Positions 1-8,844 of a DNA stretch of 64,000 bases are shown one piece after another (positions within the stretch are counted from its first letter, which is position 1; each line of letters begins with the position of its first letter). The stretch comes from Hymenobacter terricola (lineage in GTDB: Bacteria; Bacteroidota; Bacteroidia; Cytophagales; Hymenobacteraceae): the NCBI RefSeq assembly GCF_017921975.2, contig NZ_JAGEMO020000008.1:1-64000 (forward strand), in the 5' to 3' direction. Made by a program: the position numbers and the translations under genes. The notes under the pieces were generated by a model. It saw only the letters and a list, made by a program, of their open reading frames with translations, had not been told where the DNA came from and searched no databases.

Positions 1-1
1 C

Positions 2-808
2 ACCGTCCTCAGCTCCGTCGACCCCGTGCGCACGTTCCAGAATTTCGCCACGGTGGACCTCATTTCCAATGGCCGGGCCGAGATTATTGCGGGGCGCGGC
101 TCCTTCATTGAATCCTTTCCGCTGTTCGGCCAGGACTTGAAGGACTACGATTCCCTCTTCATTGAAAAGCTCCAGCTGCTGCTCAAAATCAATGACAATG
201 AAGTCGTTTCCTGGCAAGGCAAGCACCGGCCGCCCATCGTGGAAAAAGGCGTGTACCCGCGCCCCGCGCAGGCCAAACTGCCCATTTGGATAGGGGTGGG
301 CGGCACGCCCGCCTCCGTAATCCGGGCCGGCCAACTGGGCCTGCCGCTCACCATTGCCATCCTGGGCGGTGCCCCGGCCCAGTACGTGCCCTTTGCGGAG
401 CTCTACCGCGAGTCGGCCCAAAAAGCCGGCCACGACCTGGCGCAATTGCAATTGGGCATCAACTGCCACCTGCACATCGCCGATACTTCCGAGCAGGCCG
501 CCGATGAATTCTTCCCATCCTACTCGCAGCTCATGAACCGCATTGGCCGCGAGCGTGGCTGGTCGCCCATGGACCGCCAGCACTTCGAATACCTGCGCGG
601 CCCCCAGGGCCCGCTGCTGGTGGGCAGCCCCCAGGAAATCACCGACAAGCTGCTCTATCAGCACAGCTTGTTCAATAACACCCGTTTCCTGGCCCAGCTG
701 GTCATCCAAGGCATCCCGCACCAGAGCGTGCTGCGGTCCATCAAATTGCTGGGCACTCAGGTAGCTCCCGCCGTACGGGCCGCGCTGGTGGGCCAGCCAA
801 CGGCGTAG
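2..808 (+). CDS. LLM-class flavin-dependent monooxygenase, 5'-truncated by window edge
   Basis: The reading frame is open from base 2, so the gene begins before the window; about 268 C-terminal residues are present against roughly 340 for the family. The sequence fits the bacterial luciferase-like fold: a segment reading NGRAEIIAGRGSF, then PIWIGVGGTP in the middle of the barrel, and a late LVGSPQEITDKL typical of the flavin-binding C-terminal half. Members use reduced FMN and oxygen; the substrate cannot be read from sequence. A GTG at 26 is an internal codon, since the upstream residues (VLSSVDP) continue the family pattern. It is convergent with ahcY across a shared terminator. Confidence 0.85.
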   Translation, partial: TVLSSVDPVRTFQNFATVDLISNGRAEIIAGRGSFIESFPLFGQDLKDYDSLFIEKLQLLLKINDNEVVSWQGKHRPPIVEKGVYPRPAQAKLPIWIGVGGTPASVIRAGQLGLPLTIAILGGAPAQYVPFAELYRESAQKAGHDLAQLQLGINCHLHIADTSEQAADEFFPSYSQLMNRIGRERGWSPMDRQHFEYLRGPQGPLLVGSPQEITDKLLYQHSLFNNTRFLAQLVIQGIPHQSVLRSIKLLGTQVAPAVRAALVGQPTA

Positions 809-829
809 TCCCTCTATCTGACAAAAGCC

Positions 830-865
830 AAAAAGGCCGGCTCACGTACGTGAGCCGGCCTTTTT
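830..865. terminator. Bidirectional terminator between the monooxygenase and ahcY
   Basis: Perfect 16-base inverted repeat (AAAAAGGCCGGCTCAC) around a 4-base GTAC centre, with A and T tracts at the two ends, so it works in both directions for the convergent genes. Confidence 0.9.
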
Positions 866-890
866 AGGAGTTCCTGCTTCTCAGCAGCTA

Positions 891-2210
891 CTAGTAGCGG
901 TACAGGTCCGACTTGAACGGGCCTTCTACTGGCACTTTAATGTAATCAGCCTGTTTGGCCGTCAACTCGTCCAGTTCCACGCCGATTTTGGCGAGGTGCA
1001 GACGGGCTACTTTCTCGTCCAAATGCTTGGGCAGGGTGTACACTTGGTTTTCGTACTGGCCACCGCGCTCCCACAGCTCCAATTGGGCCAGGGTTTGGTT
1101 GGTGAACGAATTCGACATCACGAACGAAGGGTGGCCGGTGGCGCAGCCCAGGTTCACCAAGCGGCCTTCGGCGAGGATAATCACCTCTTTGCCGTCAATT
1201 GTGTAGATGTCTACCTGGGGCTTCACCGTGTCCTTGGTGTGGCCGTAGTTGCCATTCAGCCACGCCATGTCAATCTCATCATCGAAGTGACCGATGTTGC
1301 AGACAATGGCCTTATCGCGTAGGGCCCGGAAATGCTCCTCGCGGATGATGTCGCAGTTGCCGGTGGTGGTGATAACGATGTCGGCACGCGGAATGGCGTC
1401 CTTCATCTTGCGCACTTCGTAGCCGTCCATGGCCGCCTGCAGCGCGCAGATGGGGTCAATTTCGGTCACGATAACGCGGGCACCGGCGCCGCTCAGCGAA
1501 GCAGCAGTACCTTTTCCTACGTCGCCGTAGCCGGCCACTACGGCCACTTTGCCGGCCATCATCACGTCGGTAGCCCGGCGGATAGCGTCTACGGCCGACT
1601 CTTTGCAGCCGTATTTGTTATCAAATTTTGACTTCGTCACCGAGTCGTTTACGTTGATGGCGGGGAAAGGCAGCGTGCCATTTTTCACCCGCTCGTACAG
1701 ACGCAGCACGCCGGTGGTAGTTTCCTCCGAAACACCCTTGATGCCAGCGGCCAGCTCGGGGAATCGGTTCAGCACCATGTTGGTCAGGTCACCACCATCG
1801 TCCAGAATCATGTTCAGCGGCTGACGGTCTTCGCCGAAAAACAGCGTCTGCTCAATGCACCAATCGAATTCTTCTTCGTTCATGCCCTTCCAGGCATATA
1901 CCGGGGTACCGGCGGCAGCGATGGCTGCGGCGGCGTTGTCCTGGGTCGAGAAGATATTGCACGACGACCACGTCACCTCGGCACCCAGCGCTTGCAGGGT
2001 CTCGATGAGTACGGCCGTTTGGATGGTCATGTGCAGGCAACCGGCAATGCGCGCGCCTTTGAAGGGCTGCGATGCGCCAAATTCCTCACGCAGGCTCATC
2101 AAACCAGGCATTTCGGCCTCGGCAAGGCGAATTTCCTTGCGGCCCCATTCGGCCAGGCTCATGTCCTTTACTTTGTACGGAACGTACGTTTTCGTCGTGG
2201 TTTCCACCAT
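891..2210 (-). CDS. ahcY: Adenosylhomocysteinase (SAH hydrolase)
   Basis: Splits S-adenosylhomocysteine to adenosine and homocysteine, removing the product inhibitor of methyltransferases; cytosolic, NAD-dependent. The 439-residue protein has the substrate-site GCLHMT (about 57-62), DDGGDLTN (about 137-144), the stretch [14 protein letters not shown], the conserved [16 protein letters not shown], the Rossmann loop GYGDVGKG (about 227-234), [10 protein letters not shown] and the terminal DLYRY. The frame stays open 35 codons further up, but the ATG at 2210 gives the usual N terminus and lies downstream of a good promoter. metK, the other half of the methyl cycle, is 4 kb away. Confidence 0.96.
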   Translation of the reverse strand: MVETTTKTYVPYKVKDMSLAEWGRKEIRLAEAEMPGLMSLREEFGASQPFKGARIAGCLHMTIQTAVLIETLQALGAEVTWSSCNIFSTQDNAAAAIAAAGTPVYAWKGMNEEEFDWCIEQTLFFGEDRQPLNMILDDGGDLTNMVLNRFPELAAGIKGVSEETTTGVLRLYERVKNGTLPFPAINVNDSVTKSKFDNKYGCKESAVDAIRRATDVMMAGKVAVVAGYGDVGKGTAASLSGAGARVIVTEIDPICALQAAMDGYEVRKMKDAIPRADIVITTTGNCDIIREEHFRALRDKAIVCNIGHFDDEIDMAWLNGNYGHTKDTVKPQVDIYTIDGKEVIILAEGRLVNLGCATGHPSFVMSNSFTNQTLAQLELWERGGQYENQVYTLPKHLDEKVARLHLAKIGVELDELTAKQADYIKVPVEGPFKSDLYRY

Positions 2211-2245
2211 GATGCAGGTTAGTGTGTTGTGTTGGGGTTCAACTG

Positions 2246-2279
2246 CAAAGATACGGCATTTGTTCATGGAATGGCACAA
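2246..2279 (-). promoter_or_regulatory. Bacteroidota-type promoter of ahcY
   Basis: On the minus strand, TATCTTTG (2253 to 2246) matches the TAnnTTTG -7 element. A TTG lies 23 bases upstream (2279 to 2277), inside the U-tract of the preceding terminator. It would start transcription about 30 bases before the ahcY ATG. Confidence 0.55.
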
Positions 2280-2311
2280 AAAAGCCTGAACCTTAACGGT
2301 CCAGGCTTTTT
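2278..2311 (-). terminator. Terminator of the DUF4397 lipoprotein gene
   Basis: Hairpin AAAAAGCCTG / CAGGCTTTTT with a 13-base loop and T-run, just after the stop codon of the minus-strand gene ending at 2341 and just before the ahcY promoter. Confidence 0.8.
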
Positions 2312-2340
2312 GCAACTGCCTACTTTACTACCCCAGAAAA

Positions 2341-3090
2341 TTAGTTGTTTTGGATTAGCACTGCTTTAGGCTGCAAATCTGCTGCCAGCAACGGGTTAAC
2401 GATACCGCGCAGAATCACTGTGTAGATTTTACCGGCTTCGTATGTTTTGTTGGTGCCGGTACCTGAGCCGCTACCGTCAGCAACGTTTGCGATAACAACC
2501 GACGGGGTACCACTGGTTACTGCGATGTTGTACTGGCCAGGAATAATGTCAACGAAGGAGGAGTAGCCAGCAAACTGTGCATCAGTGCCTGCAATATCCG
2601 CAACCCCTGCCACGACGGTGGATAATTTGGCAGGACTGGCAACCCCCAGCCCTAAATGCACGAGGCGAATTCTAGCTTTTCCCGCAGATGCGGCTGGAAT
2701 TGCGAGGTCGTCTGTAACAAACAGGCTAGTGACCGCCGAAGGCGAACTTGCATATGCGAAAAGCGAATAGTTTTTGTCCTTTTCCACTGCCACCGTTTGT
2801 GTATTTGCGGTGGACCCTGTGGAGGCCACATTGACTTTGATGACACGGCCGCCAGTATTCACCGTCTGATACCCTGCATTCTGACCATAGGTGAGATTTG
2901 CTTTCTCGGCGTCGTCAACCAGGAACTTCAGGTTTACGCTGGCGTTCGCTGCCGCGTGGTAGACATTAATTTTTCCCGTATCCACAGCTGGCGTGGGCGT
3001 GGGCGTGTCGCTTTTGCTGCACGAAGCAAGCAGCAGGGTAGCCGGCAGAAGAGCCTGAGCGGCACGACGGAGAATGAAAGTTATTTCCAT
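2341..3090 (-). CDS. DUF4397 domain lipoprotein
   Basis: 249 residues with a lipoprotein signal: a hydrophobic stretch ending LLLASC, with the Cys at about 24, then a Ser/Thr/Pro linker. The rest matches DUF4397, an Ig-like surface domain common in Bacteroidota: it starts KINVYHAAANASVNLKF, has YSLFAYASS in the middle, and a second unit beginning ARIRLVHLG. The function of this family is unknown. I chose the ATG at 3090 because it leads straight into the signal peptide; 31 more upstream codons are open but lack one. It is a single-gene unit with its own terminator. Confidence 0.8.
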   Translation of the reverse strand: MEITFILRRAAQALLPATLLLASCSKSDTPTPTPAVDTGKINVYHAAANASVNLKFLVDDAEKANLTYGQNAGYQTVNTGGRVIKVNVASTGSTANTQTVAVEKDKNYSLFAYASSPSAVTSLFVTDDLAIPAASAGKARIRLVHLGLGVASPAKLSTVVAGVADIAGTDAQFAGYSSFVDIIPGQYNIAVTSGTPSVVIANVADGSGSGTGTNKTYEAGKIYTVILRGIVNPLLAADLQPKAVLIQNN

Positions 3091-3231
3091 AAAAAGTACA
3101 ATTTTTAAGTAAGACGTACCGTCCAGCAAGGTCTGGCCGGCCCGGCCTGAACGTACAAGCGGGCCAGTTTGTTGAGTTAGCAACCGAAAATTGTTCAGTA
3201 AAGATTGCTATTTCCGGCCCAATAGCCACAC

Positions 3232-3239
3232 TATCTTTG
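3232..3239 (+). promoter_or_regulatory. Promoter -7 element right at the start codon of the next gene
   Basis: TATCTTTG matches TAnnTTTG and ends 4 bases before the ATG at 3244, so the transcript would begin at or very near the start codon (leaderless). A TTG at 3205-3207 is 24 bases upstream, slightly long for a -33 element. Confidence 0.5.
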
Positions 3240-3243
3240 TTAT

Positions 3244-3855
3244 ATGCATGAAATTACCCAGCTGGCCGCCTCGCAATGGCGGCTACGCGGCGCGGCTATC
3301 ATAGCCTTGTCTATTAGTTTTTTGACTCCGGCCCTGGCCCAGCAAGCTCCCGCCGCCGTTCGCTTGTTGCCTGAAGATGCCGAACGTGGCCTCAACGGCC
3401 CGCAGCACAACTTCGACTTTCTGGCCCCCGGCACGACCGGCAATAATTACCAAACCGCTGGCTTTTTCGGCCAGAAGCTGCGGCCTTACCTGGCCGGCAA
3501 TGCCGAGGCGCTGGCGCACCTCGACGAATACCGCCGGCAGAAAACCGTTTTTCTGATTGACCGGCTGGTAGCCGTCGGCGCTTTTGGCCTCTACGGCCAG
3601 CAGATTTTGGCCGGCGACGAACGCCAGTATTTCAACAATACGCAAAAGGTGGCCATCGGCGTGTTCGCGGCCAGCGTACTGGCCACGGTTTTCATCAATC
3701 GAAACACCAATTCGTACCTGCAAAAGGCTGTCACTTCCTATAATGCGGGCATTGCCCGCGGTGGGCTATGGCCACGCCTACGGCCCACCGCCATCGGAAT
3801 GGGAGCCGCGCCCACGGGCCAGCCCGTGCTGGCTTTGCGCTGGGCATTGCGCTAA
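3244..3855 (+). CDS. Exported protein of unknown function
   Basis: 203 residues. A signal peptide is visible: basic start (QWRLRG), hydrophobic core AAIIALSISFL and a likely cut after ALA-QQ at about 33. A second hydrophobic stretch (VAIGVFAASVLATVFI, about 139-154) may be a membrane helix. No family recognised. It lies 29 bases before an RNA methyltransferase-like gene on the same strand, perhaps co-transcribed. There is no later in-frame ATG that would keep the signal peptide, which supports 3244 and a leaderless start. Confidence 0.7.
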   Translation: MHEITQLAASQWRLRGAAIIALSISFLTPALAQQAPAAVRLLPEDAERGLNGPQHNFDFLAPGTTGNNYQTAGFFGQKLRPYLAGNAEALAHLDEYRRQKTVFLIDRLVAVGAFGLYGQQILAGDERQYFNNTQKVAIGVFAASVLATVFINRNTNSYLQKAVTSYNAGIARGGLWPRLRPTAIGMGAAPTGQPVLALRWALR

Positions 3856-3884
3856 ACGTTGCGTTTTTTCGTATAGGCTTTTTC

Positions 3885-5090
3885 ATGGATTATCCCTTGC
3901 CCGAAGCGGCCAGGCGCTACGTGGCCGCGCACCTGCACGACGACCCCGCTCACCTGGCCCTTCAAGCCCGCCGCCATCCCGGCCTGCCCGTGCCCGAGCT
4001 CGTGCGCCAAATTCAGGCCCGCCAGAAGGCCCGCACCAAACTGCCCGCCTGGGCCGACAACCCCGACCTGATTTTCCCGCCCAGCCTTTCCGTCGAGCAG
4101 GCTTCTTCGGCGCGTACGGCGGCCTTCAAAGCCGGTTTGGTGGACGGGCAGCGACTAGCCGACCTCACCGGTGGCTTCGGGGCTGATACGGCGGCTTTTG
4201 CCGCCCGCATTGGCCAGGTAGAGTACGTGGAGCGCGACCCGGCTCTTGCTGCCATCGTGCGCTACAACTTAGCTCAGCTGGGTGTCGACAATGTGACGGT
4301 ACACGCCGCTGATGCCCTGGCTTTTCTGAAAAGCACGCCCCAGCATTTCGATTGGCTGTACCTGGACCCTGCCCGGCGCGACACGGCGGCGCGCAAGATT
4401 TTTCTGCTCCGCGATTGCGAGCCCGACGTGGTGAAGCTAATGCCCTTGCTGCTGCATAAGGCCAATAAAATCCTGCTCAAAACCTCGCCCATGCTCGACA
4501 TCGAGCACGCCGTGCAGGGCCTGGGCCACGTTCGCCGCCTCTGGGTGGTGGCCGTGGACAACGAAGTGAAGGAAGTGCTGTACGAATTGGGCCAGGAACC
4601 CGCCGTCGACCCGGAGCGCTACGCCCTGAACCTGCGCCGCGACGGCACCCAGCAGGAATTTCGCCTCAACCGTGCCCGTGAGGCCAGGGCCACCCCTCGC
4701 TACGCCGAAGCGCAGCAGTTTTTATACGAGCCCAACGCGGCCGTGCTCAAAGCCGGCGCCTTTCGGAGCATTGGCACGGCCTACGAGCTGCTCAAGCTCC
4801 ACCAGCACAGCCACCTCTACACGTCCGACGTGCTGCGGACGGATTTTCCGGGGCGGATTTTCCGGGTACTGGCCGTGGAAAAAGCCGACGGGGCCGCTCT
4901 GAAAGCTCATTTAGGCCCCGAGGCCCGTGCCCACGTCACCACCCGCAACTTTCCCGATTCGGTGGCTGATTTCCGGCGGCGCACCGGCATCCGCGAGGGC
5001 GGCGAGGTGTACCTGTTCGCCACCACCGACCTGCGCGGCCGGCCCGTGGTGCTGGTGTGCGAGAAAGTGCCCGCTACCATTGCGGCCTAA
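3885..5090 (+). CDS. Class I SAM-dependent methyltransferase, THUMP-like type
   Basis: 401 residues. The N-terminal 100 are helical; the Rossmann methyltransferase core follows, with the SAM-binding LADLTGGFGADTAAFA (motif I), VEYVERDPALA (motif II acid) and a DWLYLDPARRD catalytic-type motif where DPPY/NPPY would sit. The C-terminal part resembles the THUMP-like domain of Bacteroidota homologues, which points to RNA as substrate, though that is inference. I chose the ATG at 3885; the frame is open back into the preceding gene, but that part reads as its shadow. Confidence 0.8.
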   Translation: MDYPLPEAARRYVAAHLHDDPAHLALQARRHPGLPVPELVRQIQARQKARTKLPAWADNPDLIFPPSLSVEQASSARTAAFKAGLVDGQRLADLTGGFGADTAAFAARIGQVEYVERDPALAAIVRYNLAQLGVDNVTVHAADALAFLKSTPQHFDWLYLDPARRDTAARKIFLLRDCEPDVVKLMPLLLHKANKILLKTSPMLDIEHAVQGLGHVRRLWVVAVDNEVKEVLYELGQEPAVDPERYALNLRRDGTQQEFRLNRAREARATPRYAEAQQFLYEPNAAVLKAGAFRSIGTAYELLKLHQHSHLYTSDVLRTDFPGRIFRVLAVEKADGAALKAHLGPEARAHVTTRNFPDSVADFRRRTGIREGGEVYLFATTDLRGRPVVLVCEKVPATIAA

Positions 5091-5153
5091 ACAAAGGCCC
5101 GGGCATTCGGCTTGCGTAGGCAACGGGCTTTTCGCTAATCATTCTTCTTTTCG

Positions 5154-5888
5154 ATGCGGTTCATAGATAAGGTGTGCGTAGTCACGGGTGGCACGTCGGG
5201 CATTGGCCGGGCCGCCTGTGTGCGGCTGGCGGCCGAAGGAGGTACTGTGGTGGTGCTGGGCCGCGACAAAGCCGACGGCGCCGAAACTGTCCGGCTCACC
5301 ACCAAAGCGGGCGGGAAAGCCACTTTTATGGCCTGCGACCTGGCCAGGCCCCGCGCCATTACCGCTACCGTCGCCAAAGTGCTGGCCAAATACCACCGCG
5401 TCGACGTGTTGGTGTGCGATGCGGCCATGATGACTTTCGACCACCTCGTCGACCTGCCGCTGACCCAGTGGGATTTGCTGATGCTGGTAAATCTGCGCTC
5501 CCTGGCCCAGCTCACGCAGCTATGCCTGCCGCACATGCCCGCGGGCAGCGCCATCGTGGCCATCAGCTCGGTGCACGCCCACCAAACCACCGCAAACGTG
5601 GTGCCCTACGCCACCAGCAAAGGCGGTGTGGAGGCTTTCGTGCGGGGCATGAGCCTCGAACTCGACCGCAAGCAAACCCGCATCAACGCCGTAGCCCCCG
5701 GCGCGGTGGACACGCCCATGCTCTGGGGCAACCCCAACGTGAAAGACGGCGTCGAGAAAATTGACAAGGCCACGGTGGGCACACCGGAGGAACTCGCGGC
5801 CGCCATCGCGTTCATGGCTTCCTCCGAGGCCAGTTTCATTCACGGCACCACGCTGGTTGTCGACGGCGGCCGCCTGGCCCAGCTGTAG
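5154..5888 (+). CDS. SDR-family NAD(P)-dependent oxidoreductase
   Basis: 244-residue classical short-chain dehydrogenase. The cofactor loop TGGTSGIG is at 11-18, the structural Asn in LVNLRS at about 114, the catalytic Ser in AISSVHA at about 139-140, and Tyr153/Lys157 in YATSK. The C terminus FIHGTTLVVDGG is typical of glucose-1-dehydrogenase/FabG-like members. The usual NNAG after strand 4 reads CDAAM here, a mild departure. The substrate cannot be named. It follows the methyltransferase gene by 63 bases on the same strand. Confidence 0.88.
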   Translation: MRFIDKVCVVTGGTSGIGRAACVRLAAEGGTVVVLGRDKADGAETVRLTTKAGGKATFMACDLARPRAITATVAKVLAKYHRVDVLVCDAAMMTFDHLVDLPLTQWDLLMLVNLRSLAQLTQLCLPHMPAGSAIVAISSVHAHQTTANVVPYATSKGGVEAFVRGMSLELDRKQTRINAVAPGAVDTPMLWGNPNVKDGVEKIDKATVGTPEELAAAIAFMASSEASFIHGTTLVVDGGRLAQL

Positions 5889-6126
5889 GCAAAGCCACCA
5901 GAAAGCACCTCAGTGCCTGCACAGCGCTGTTTAAGGTCGTCGAGAAGACCATACTGCTCAATTGCAGAGCGCAAAATGCCACGATAGCTGACCGCTATGT
6001 CATTCGTGTCAATTATTTGTGCCTGCTGATAACCCGGATTTCCGTAGTTTTGCGCAGCGTCCGCCATCCGGCTTTTGGCTCAGCGGGTGCTTCGTCTTTT
6101 ATACATTCGCCCTTTACGCGCTTTCA
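5889..6126. other. Intergenic stretch before metK with a possible gene remnant
   Basis: 238 bases of lower GC content than the flanks. On the minus strand, bases 6067 to about 5890 read as a protein-like sequence (for example [20 protein letters not shown]) that I cannot assign; it may be a decayed gene end. On the plus strand, TAGTTTTG at 6045-6052 fits TAnnTTTG, with TTTG at 6016-6019, 25 bases upstream, and could be the metK promoter. Confidence 0.35.
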
Positions 6127-7389
6127 ATGCCCTATCTGTTCACTTCCGAATCGGTTTCGGAAGGCCATCCCGATAAAGTTGCCGACCAGATTTCCGACGC
6201 TATCCTCGACGAGTACCTGCGCCAAGACCCCACCGCCAAAGTAGCCTGCGAAACCCTCGTGACTACGGACTTCGCCCTCGTTGCCGGCGAAATCAAGTCC
6301 ACGGCCCATGTTGATGCCGAGCCCATTGTGCGCGAGACCATTCGCCGCATCGGCTACAACAAACCCGAATACCTCTTCAACGCCGACACCTGCGAGGTGA
6401 TGAACCGCCTGCACGAGCAGTCACCCGACATCAACCAGGGCGTGGAGCGCGCCAAGGACGAAGACCAGGGCGCGGGCGACCAGGGCATGATGTTCGGCTA
6501 CGCCAGCCACGAAACGGCCAACTACATGCCCCTCGCGCTGGACCTGTCGCACCGCCTGCTGCAGGAACTGGCCGCCATCCGCCGCGAAGCCCGCGACATG
6601 CCTTACCTGCGCCCCGACGCTAAAAGCCAGGTCACCATTCGCTACTCCGACGACCACAAGCCCGAGGCCATCGACACCATCGTCATCAGCACCCAGCACG
6701 ACGAGTTTGATGCGTCGGAAAGCGTGATGCTGGACAAGATTAAAGCCGATGTGCTCGCCGTGCTCATCCCCCGCGTGCAAGCTGGGCTGAGCCCCGACGC
6801 GCAAGCCTTGTTCACCGACCAGATTACCTACCACATCAACCCCACCGGCAAGTTCGTCATCGGCGGTCCCCATGGCGATTCCGGCCTCACCGGCCGCAAA
6901 ATCATCGTGGACACCTACGGTGGCAAGGGTGCCCACGGCGGTGGCGCCTTCTCCGGCAAAGATTCTTCGAAAGTAGACCGTTCGGCCGCCTACGCCGCCC
7001 GCCACATTGCCAAAAACCTGGTGGCTGCCGGCGTGGCCGACCAGGTCCTGGTGCAGGTAGCCTACGCCATTGGCGTGGCCCAGCCCGTAGGCGTGTTTGT
7101 GACCACCTACGGCACCACCAAAGCCAAAGGCGCCAACGGTGCCCTTCTCACCGACGGTGAGATTGCCGAGAAAGTAAATAAGCTGTTCGACCTGCGCCCC
7201 TACGCCATTGTGCAGCGTTTCGGCCTGCAGAACCCCATTTTCGGCCAAACGGCCGCGTACGGCCACATGGGCCGCCAGCCCGGCACCGTGGACGTAGTGA
7301 TGCCCGACGGTGAAAAGAAAACCTTCGAAACCTTCACCTGGGAAAAGCTCGACTACGTGCCCCAGATTAAGGCGGAGTTCGGCTTGTAA
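6127..7389 (+). CDS. metK: S-adenosylmethionine synthetase
   Basis: Makes SAM from methionine and ATP in the cytosol. The 420-residue protein begins [20 protein letters not shown] (GHPDK near 13-17) and carries [12 protein letters not shown], the central [20 protein letters not shown] and [19 protein letters not shown], all diagnostic. The frame is open for 36 further codons upstream; the ATG at 6127 gives the standard N terminus. Single gene closed by a strong bidirectional terminator shared with the hpf-xerC unit. Confidence 0.97.
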   Translation: MPYLFTSESVSEGHPDKVADQISDAILDEYLRQDPTAKVACETLVTTDFALVAGEIKSTAHVDAEPIVRETIRRIGYNKPEYLFNADTCEVMNRLHEQSPDINQGVERAKDEDQGAGDQGMMFGYASHETANYMPLALDLSHRLLQELAAIRREARDMPYLRPDAKSQVTIRYSDDHKPEAIDTIVISTQHDEFDASESVMLDKIKADVLAVLIPRVQAGLSPDAQALFTDQITYHINPTGKFVIGGPHGDSGLTGRKIIVDTYGGKGAHGGGAFSGKDSSKVDRSAAYAARHIAKNLVAAGVADQVLVQVAYAIGVAQPVGVFVTTYGTTKAKGANGALLTDGEIAEKVNKLFDLRPYAIVQRFGLQNPIFGQTAAYGHMGRQPGTVDVVMPDGEKKTFETFTWEKLDYVPQIKAEFGL

Positions 7390-7403
7390 GCCACCAGAAA
7401 CCC

Positions 7404-7444
7404 AACAAAAAGCCCCGCCTGAAATTCAGGCGGGGCTTTTTGTT
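7404..7444. terminator. Bidirectional terminator between metK and hpf
   Basis: Long GC-rich stem (AGCCCCGCCTG / CAGGCGGGGCT) extended by AACAAAA and TTTTGTT arms around a short loop; it serves convergent metK and hpf. Confidence 0.92.
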
Positions 7445-7461
7445 GGCGGATGCCAGACTTA

Positions 7462-7761
7462 TCAATGGGCGATGGCCTTCTCTTTATGTTTGGTAATTTG
7501 CCGGCGCAGGCTTTCGGCGGCGGCATCGGTGGCCGCTTCGAACGAGGCCGCGTCTTCTTGGCTAAACAGGATGTTGCCGGGAACCAGCAGCTTTATTTCC
7601 ACGGTTTTGTTTTCGATGCCGTCCTTGTTGTTGAGGCGCATGATGACTTCGCCCTCGGTCACTTTATCGTAAAAAGTTTCCAGCTTATTGAGGCGTTGCT
7701 GAACAAAATCGAGCAGTTTCTTATCGGCGTCGAAGTGCACCGAATGCATCTGTACTTTCAT
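7462..7761 (-). CDS. hpf: Ribosome hibernation-promoting factor, HPF/RaiA family
   Basis: 99 residues, the short HPF form without the dimerising C-terminal domain. It starts MKVQMHSVHFDADKKLLDFV and includes RLNKLETFYDKVTEGEV, the usual helix-strand pattern; these proteins bind the 30S decoding region and silence ribosomes in slow growth. I chose the ATG at 7761 because it gives the family N terminus; 14 upstream codons are open. It follows xerC by 38 bases on the same strand, a pairing often seen in Bacteroidota. Confidence 0.93.
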   Translation of the reverse strand: MKVQMHSVHFDADKKLLDFVQQRLNKLETFYDKVTEGEVIMRLNNKDGIENKTVEIKLLVPGNILFSQEDAASFEAATDAAAESLRRQITKHKEKAIAH

Positions 7762-7799
7762 AAAGCGGGTGATTAAGAGGTAAAAGGGTAAACAGAAAC

Positions 7800-8678
7800 T
7801 CAAGCCCGGGGATGGGCTTGTTCAAATACGGATTTCAGGCGGTCTACGGACAGATGCGTGTACACTTGCGTGGCCGTCAGGCTCGCGTGCCCCAGCAATT
7901 CCTTGATGGAATTGAGGTCGGCGCCCTTGCCCAGCAAGTGCGTGGCAAAGGCATGCCGCAGCGCGTGCGGGTGCTGCTGGGCGCTCGAGGTAGTAATCTG
8001 GCTTAGGTAGTGTTTCACCGTGCGGTACACAAACTTTTCGTACATCGCTTCGCCCTTGTCGGTCAACAACAGCGGGCCGGCCACCGGGCCAAATTCGTGG
8101 GCCCGCCGGGCCTGATAGCGCTCAATCACCAGTTTCAGGGTAGGATTCAGGGGCACCAACCGCTGCTTGTTGCCCTTGCCCGTAACGCGCACCGTGCTGG
8201 CCCCCAGGCTCACATCATCCGCATGAATGCCAATAAGCTCTGATAATCGAATACCAGTCCCGTACAGCATCTCCAGCACCAACTGGTCGCGCTGGCCGGC
8301 AAAGTCATCGCCGAACTCAAACGAGTTCAGCAGGCCATTCAGCGCTTCTTCGGGCACGAACTCGGGCAGCTTTTTGGCCATTTTCGGGGCCTTGATGCGC
8401 AGCATCGGGTTGGCCTCGATGCGCCCGGCACGAAGCAGGAACTTATAGTAGGAGCGCAGGCAGGCCACCTTGCGGTTCACGGTGCGCGGGTCCAGGTTTT
8501 CCTGCATCAATTCCACCACCCAGCCGCGAATGAGCGGGTGCGTGGCCTGCGCGGGGTCGGCCAGCTCATAGGCCGATTTCAGGTAGGCCGCAAATTGGCC
8601 CAGGTCCGTTTGGTACGACACAATTGTGTGCGGACTGTAGCGCCGCTCAAAGCGCAAAAAATCAAGAAAAGCATCCAT
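7800..8678 (-). CDS. xerC: Tyrosine recombinase XerC/XerD family
   Basis: 292-residue site-specific recombinase, the length of Xer proteins that resolve chromosome dimers. The N-terminal SAM-like DNA-binding domain covers about 1-90. The catalytic set is complete: Arg144 (GTGIRLSEL), Lys168 (TGKGNKQR), His238 and Arg241 (HALRHAF), His264 (LLGHASL) and Tyr273 (TQVYTHL). Housekeeping context (rpsU upstream, hpf downstream) argues for Xer rather than a mobile-element integrase; XerC versus XerD is not settled by this sequence. The ATG at 8678 precedes the usual DAFLDFLRFERRYSPHT. Confidence 0.9.
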   Translation of the reverse strand: MDAFLDFLRFERRYSPHTIVSYQTDLGQFAAYLKSAYELADPAQATHPLIRGWVVELMQENLDPRTVNRKVACLRSYYKFLLRAGRIEANPMLRIKAPKMAKKLPEFVPEEALNGLLNSFEFGDDFAGQRDQLVLEMLYGTGIRLSELIGIHADDVSLGASTVRVTGKGNKQRLVPLNPTLKLVIERYQARRAHEFGPVAGPLLLTDKGEAMYEKFVYRTVKHYLSQITTSSAQQHPHALRHAFATHLLGKGADLNSIKELLGHASLTATQVYTHLSVDRLKSVFEQAHPRA

Positions 8679-8686
8679 ACCAACAC

Positions 8687-8716
8687 CAAAAATGCCCGGC
8701 GTTTGGGCCGGGCATC
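8687..8716 (-). terminator. Hairpin with T-run in the xerC leader
   Basis: On the minus strand GATGCCCGGC, a short loop, GCCGGGCAT and TTTTT form a canonical terminator. It lies between a likely xerC promoter and the xerC ATG at 8678, so it is either an attenuator or a back-up terminator for rpsU. Confidence 0.65.
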
Positions 8717-8744
8717 CAATGTAGCATTTTTTTATTTTCCACAA
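8716..8744 (-). promoter_or_regulatory. Probable xerC-hpf promoter
   Basis: Minus strand: TTG (8744 to 8742), 18 bases, then TACATTGG (8723 to 8716), one base off TAnnTTTG. It sits between the rpsU terminator and the leader hairpin. Confidence 0.4.
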
Positions 8745-8771
8745 CCCAAACCGCTACCGTACGGGCGCGAA

Positions 8772-8813
8772 AAAACCGGCTGGCTTGCCCTTTGAAGCAA
8801 GCCAGCCGGTTTT
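8772..8813 (-). terminator. rpsU terminator
   Basis: A perfect 17-base stem AAAACCGGCTGGCTTGC / GCAAGCCAGCCGGTTTT with an 8-base loop, 31 bases after the rpsU stop. It ends in a T-run on both strands. Confidence 0.85.
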
Positions 8814-8844
8814 AGCAACGCTAAACGGCCCTAAAACTTTAGGG

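Noticed and set aside
7800-8678. Integrase of a mobile element
   Set aside because: Length, family pattern and housekeeping neighbours (rpsU, hpf) fit a chromosomal Xer recombinase; no element ends or cargo are seen.
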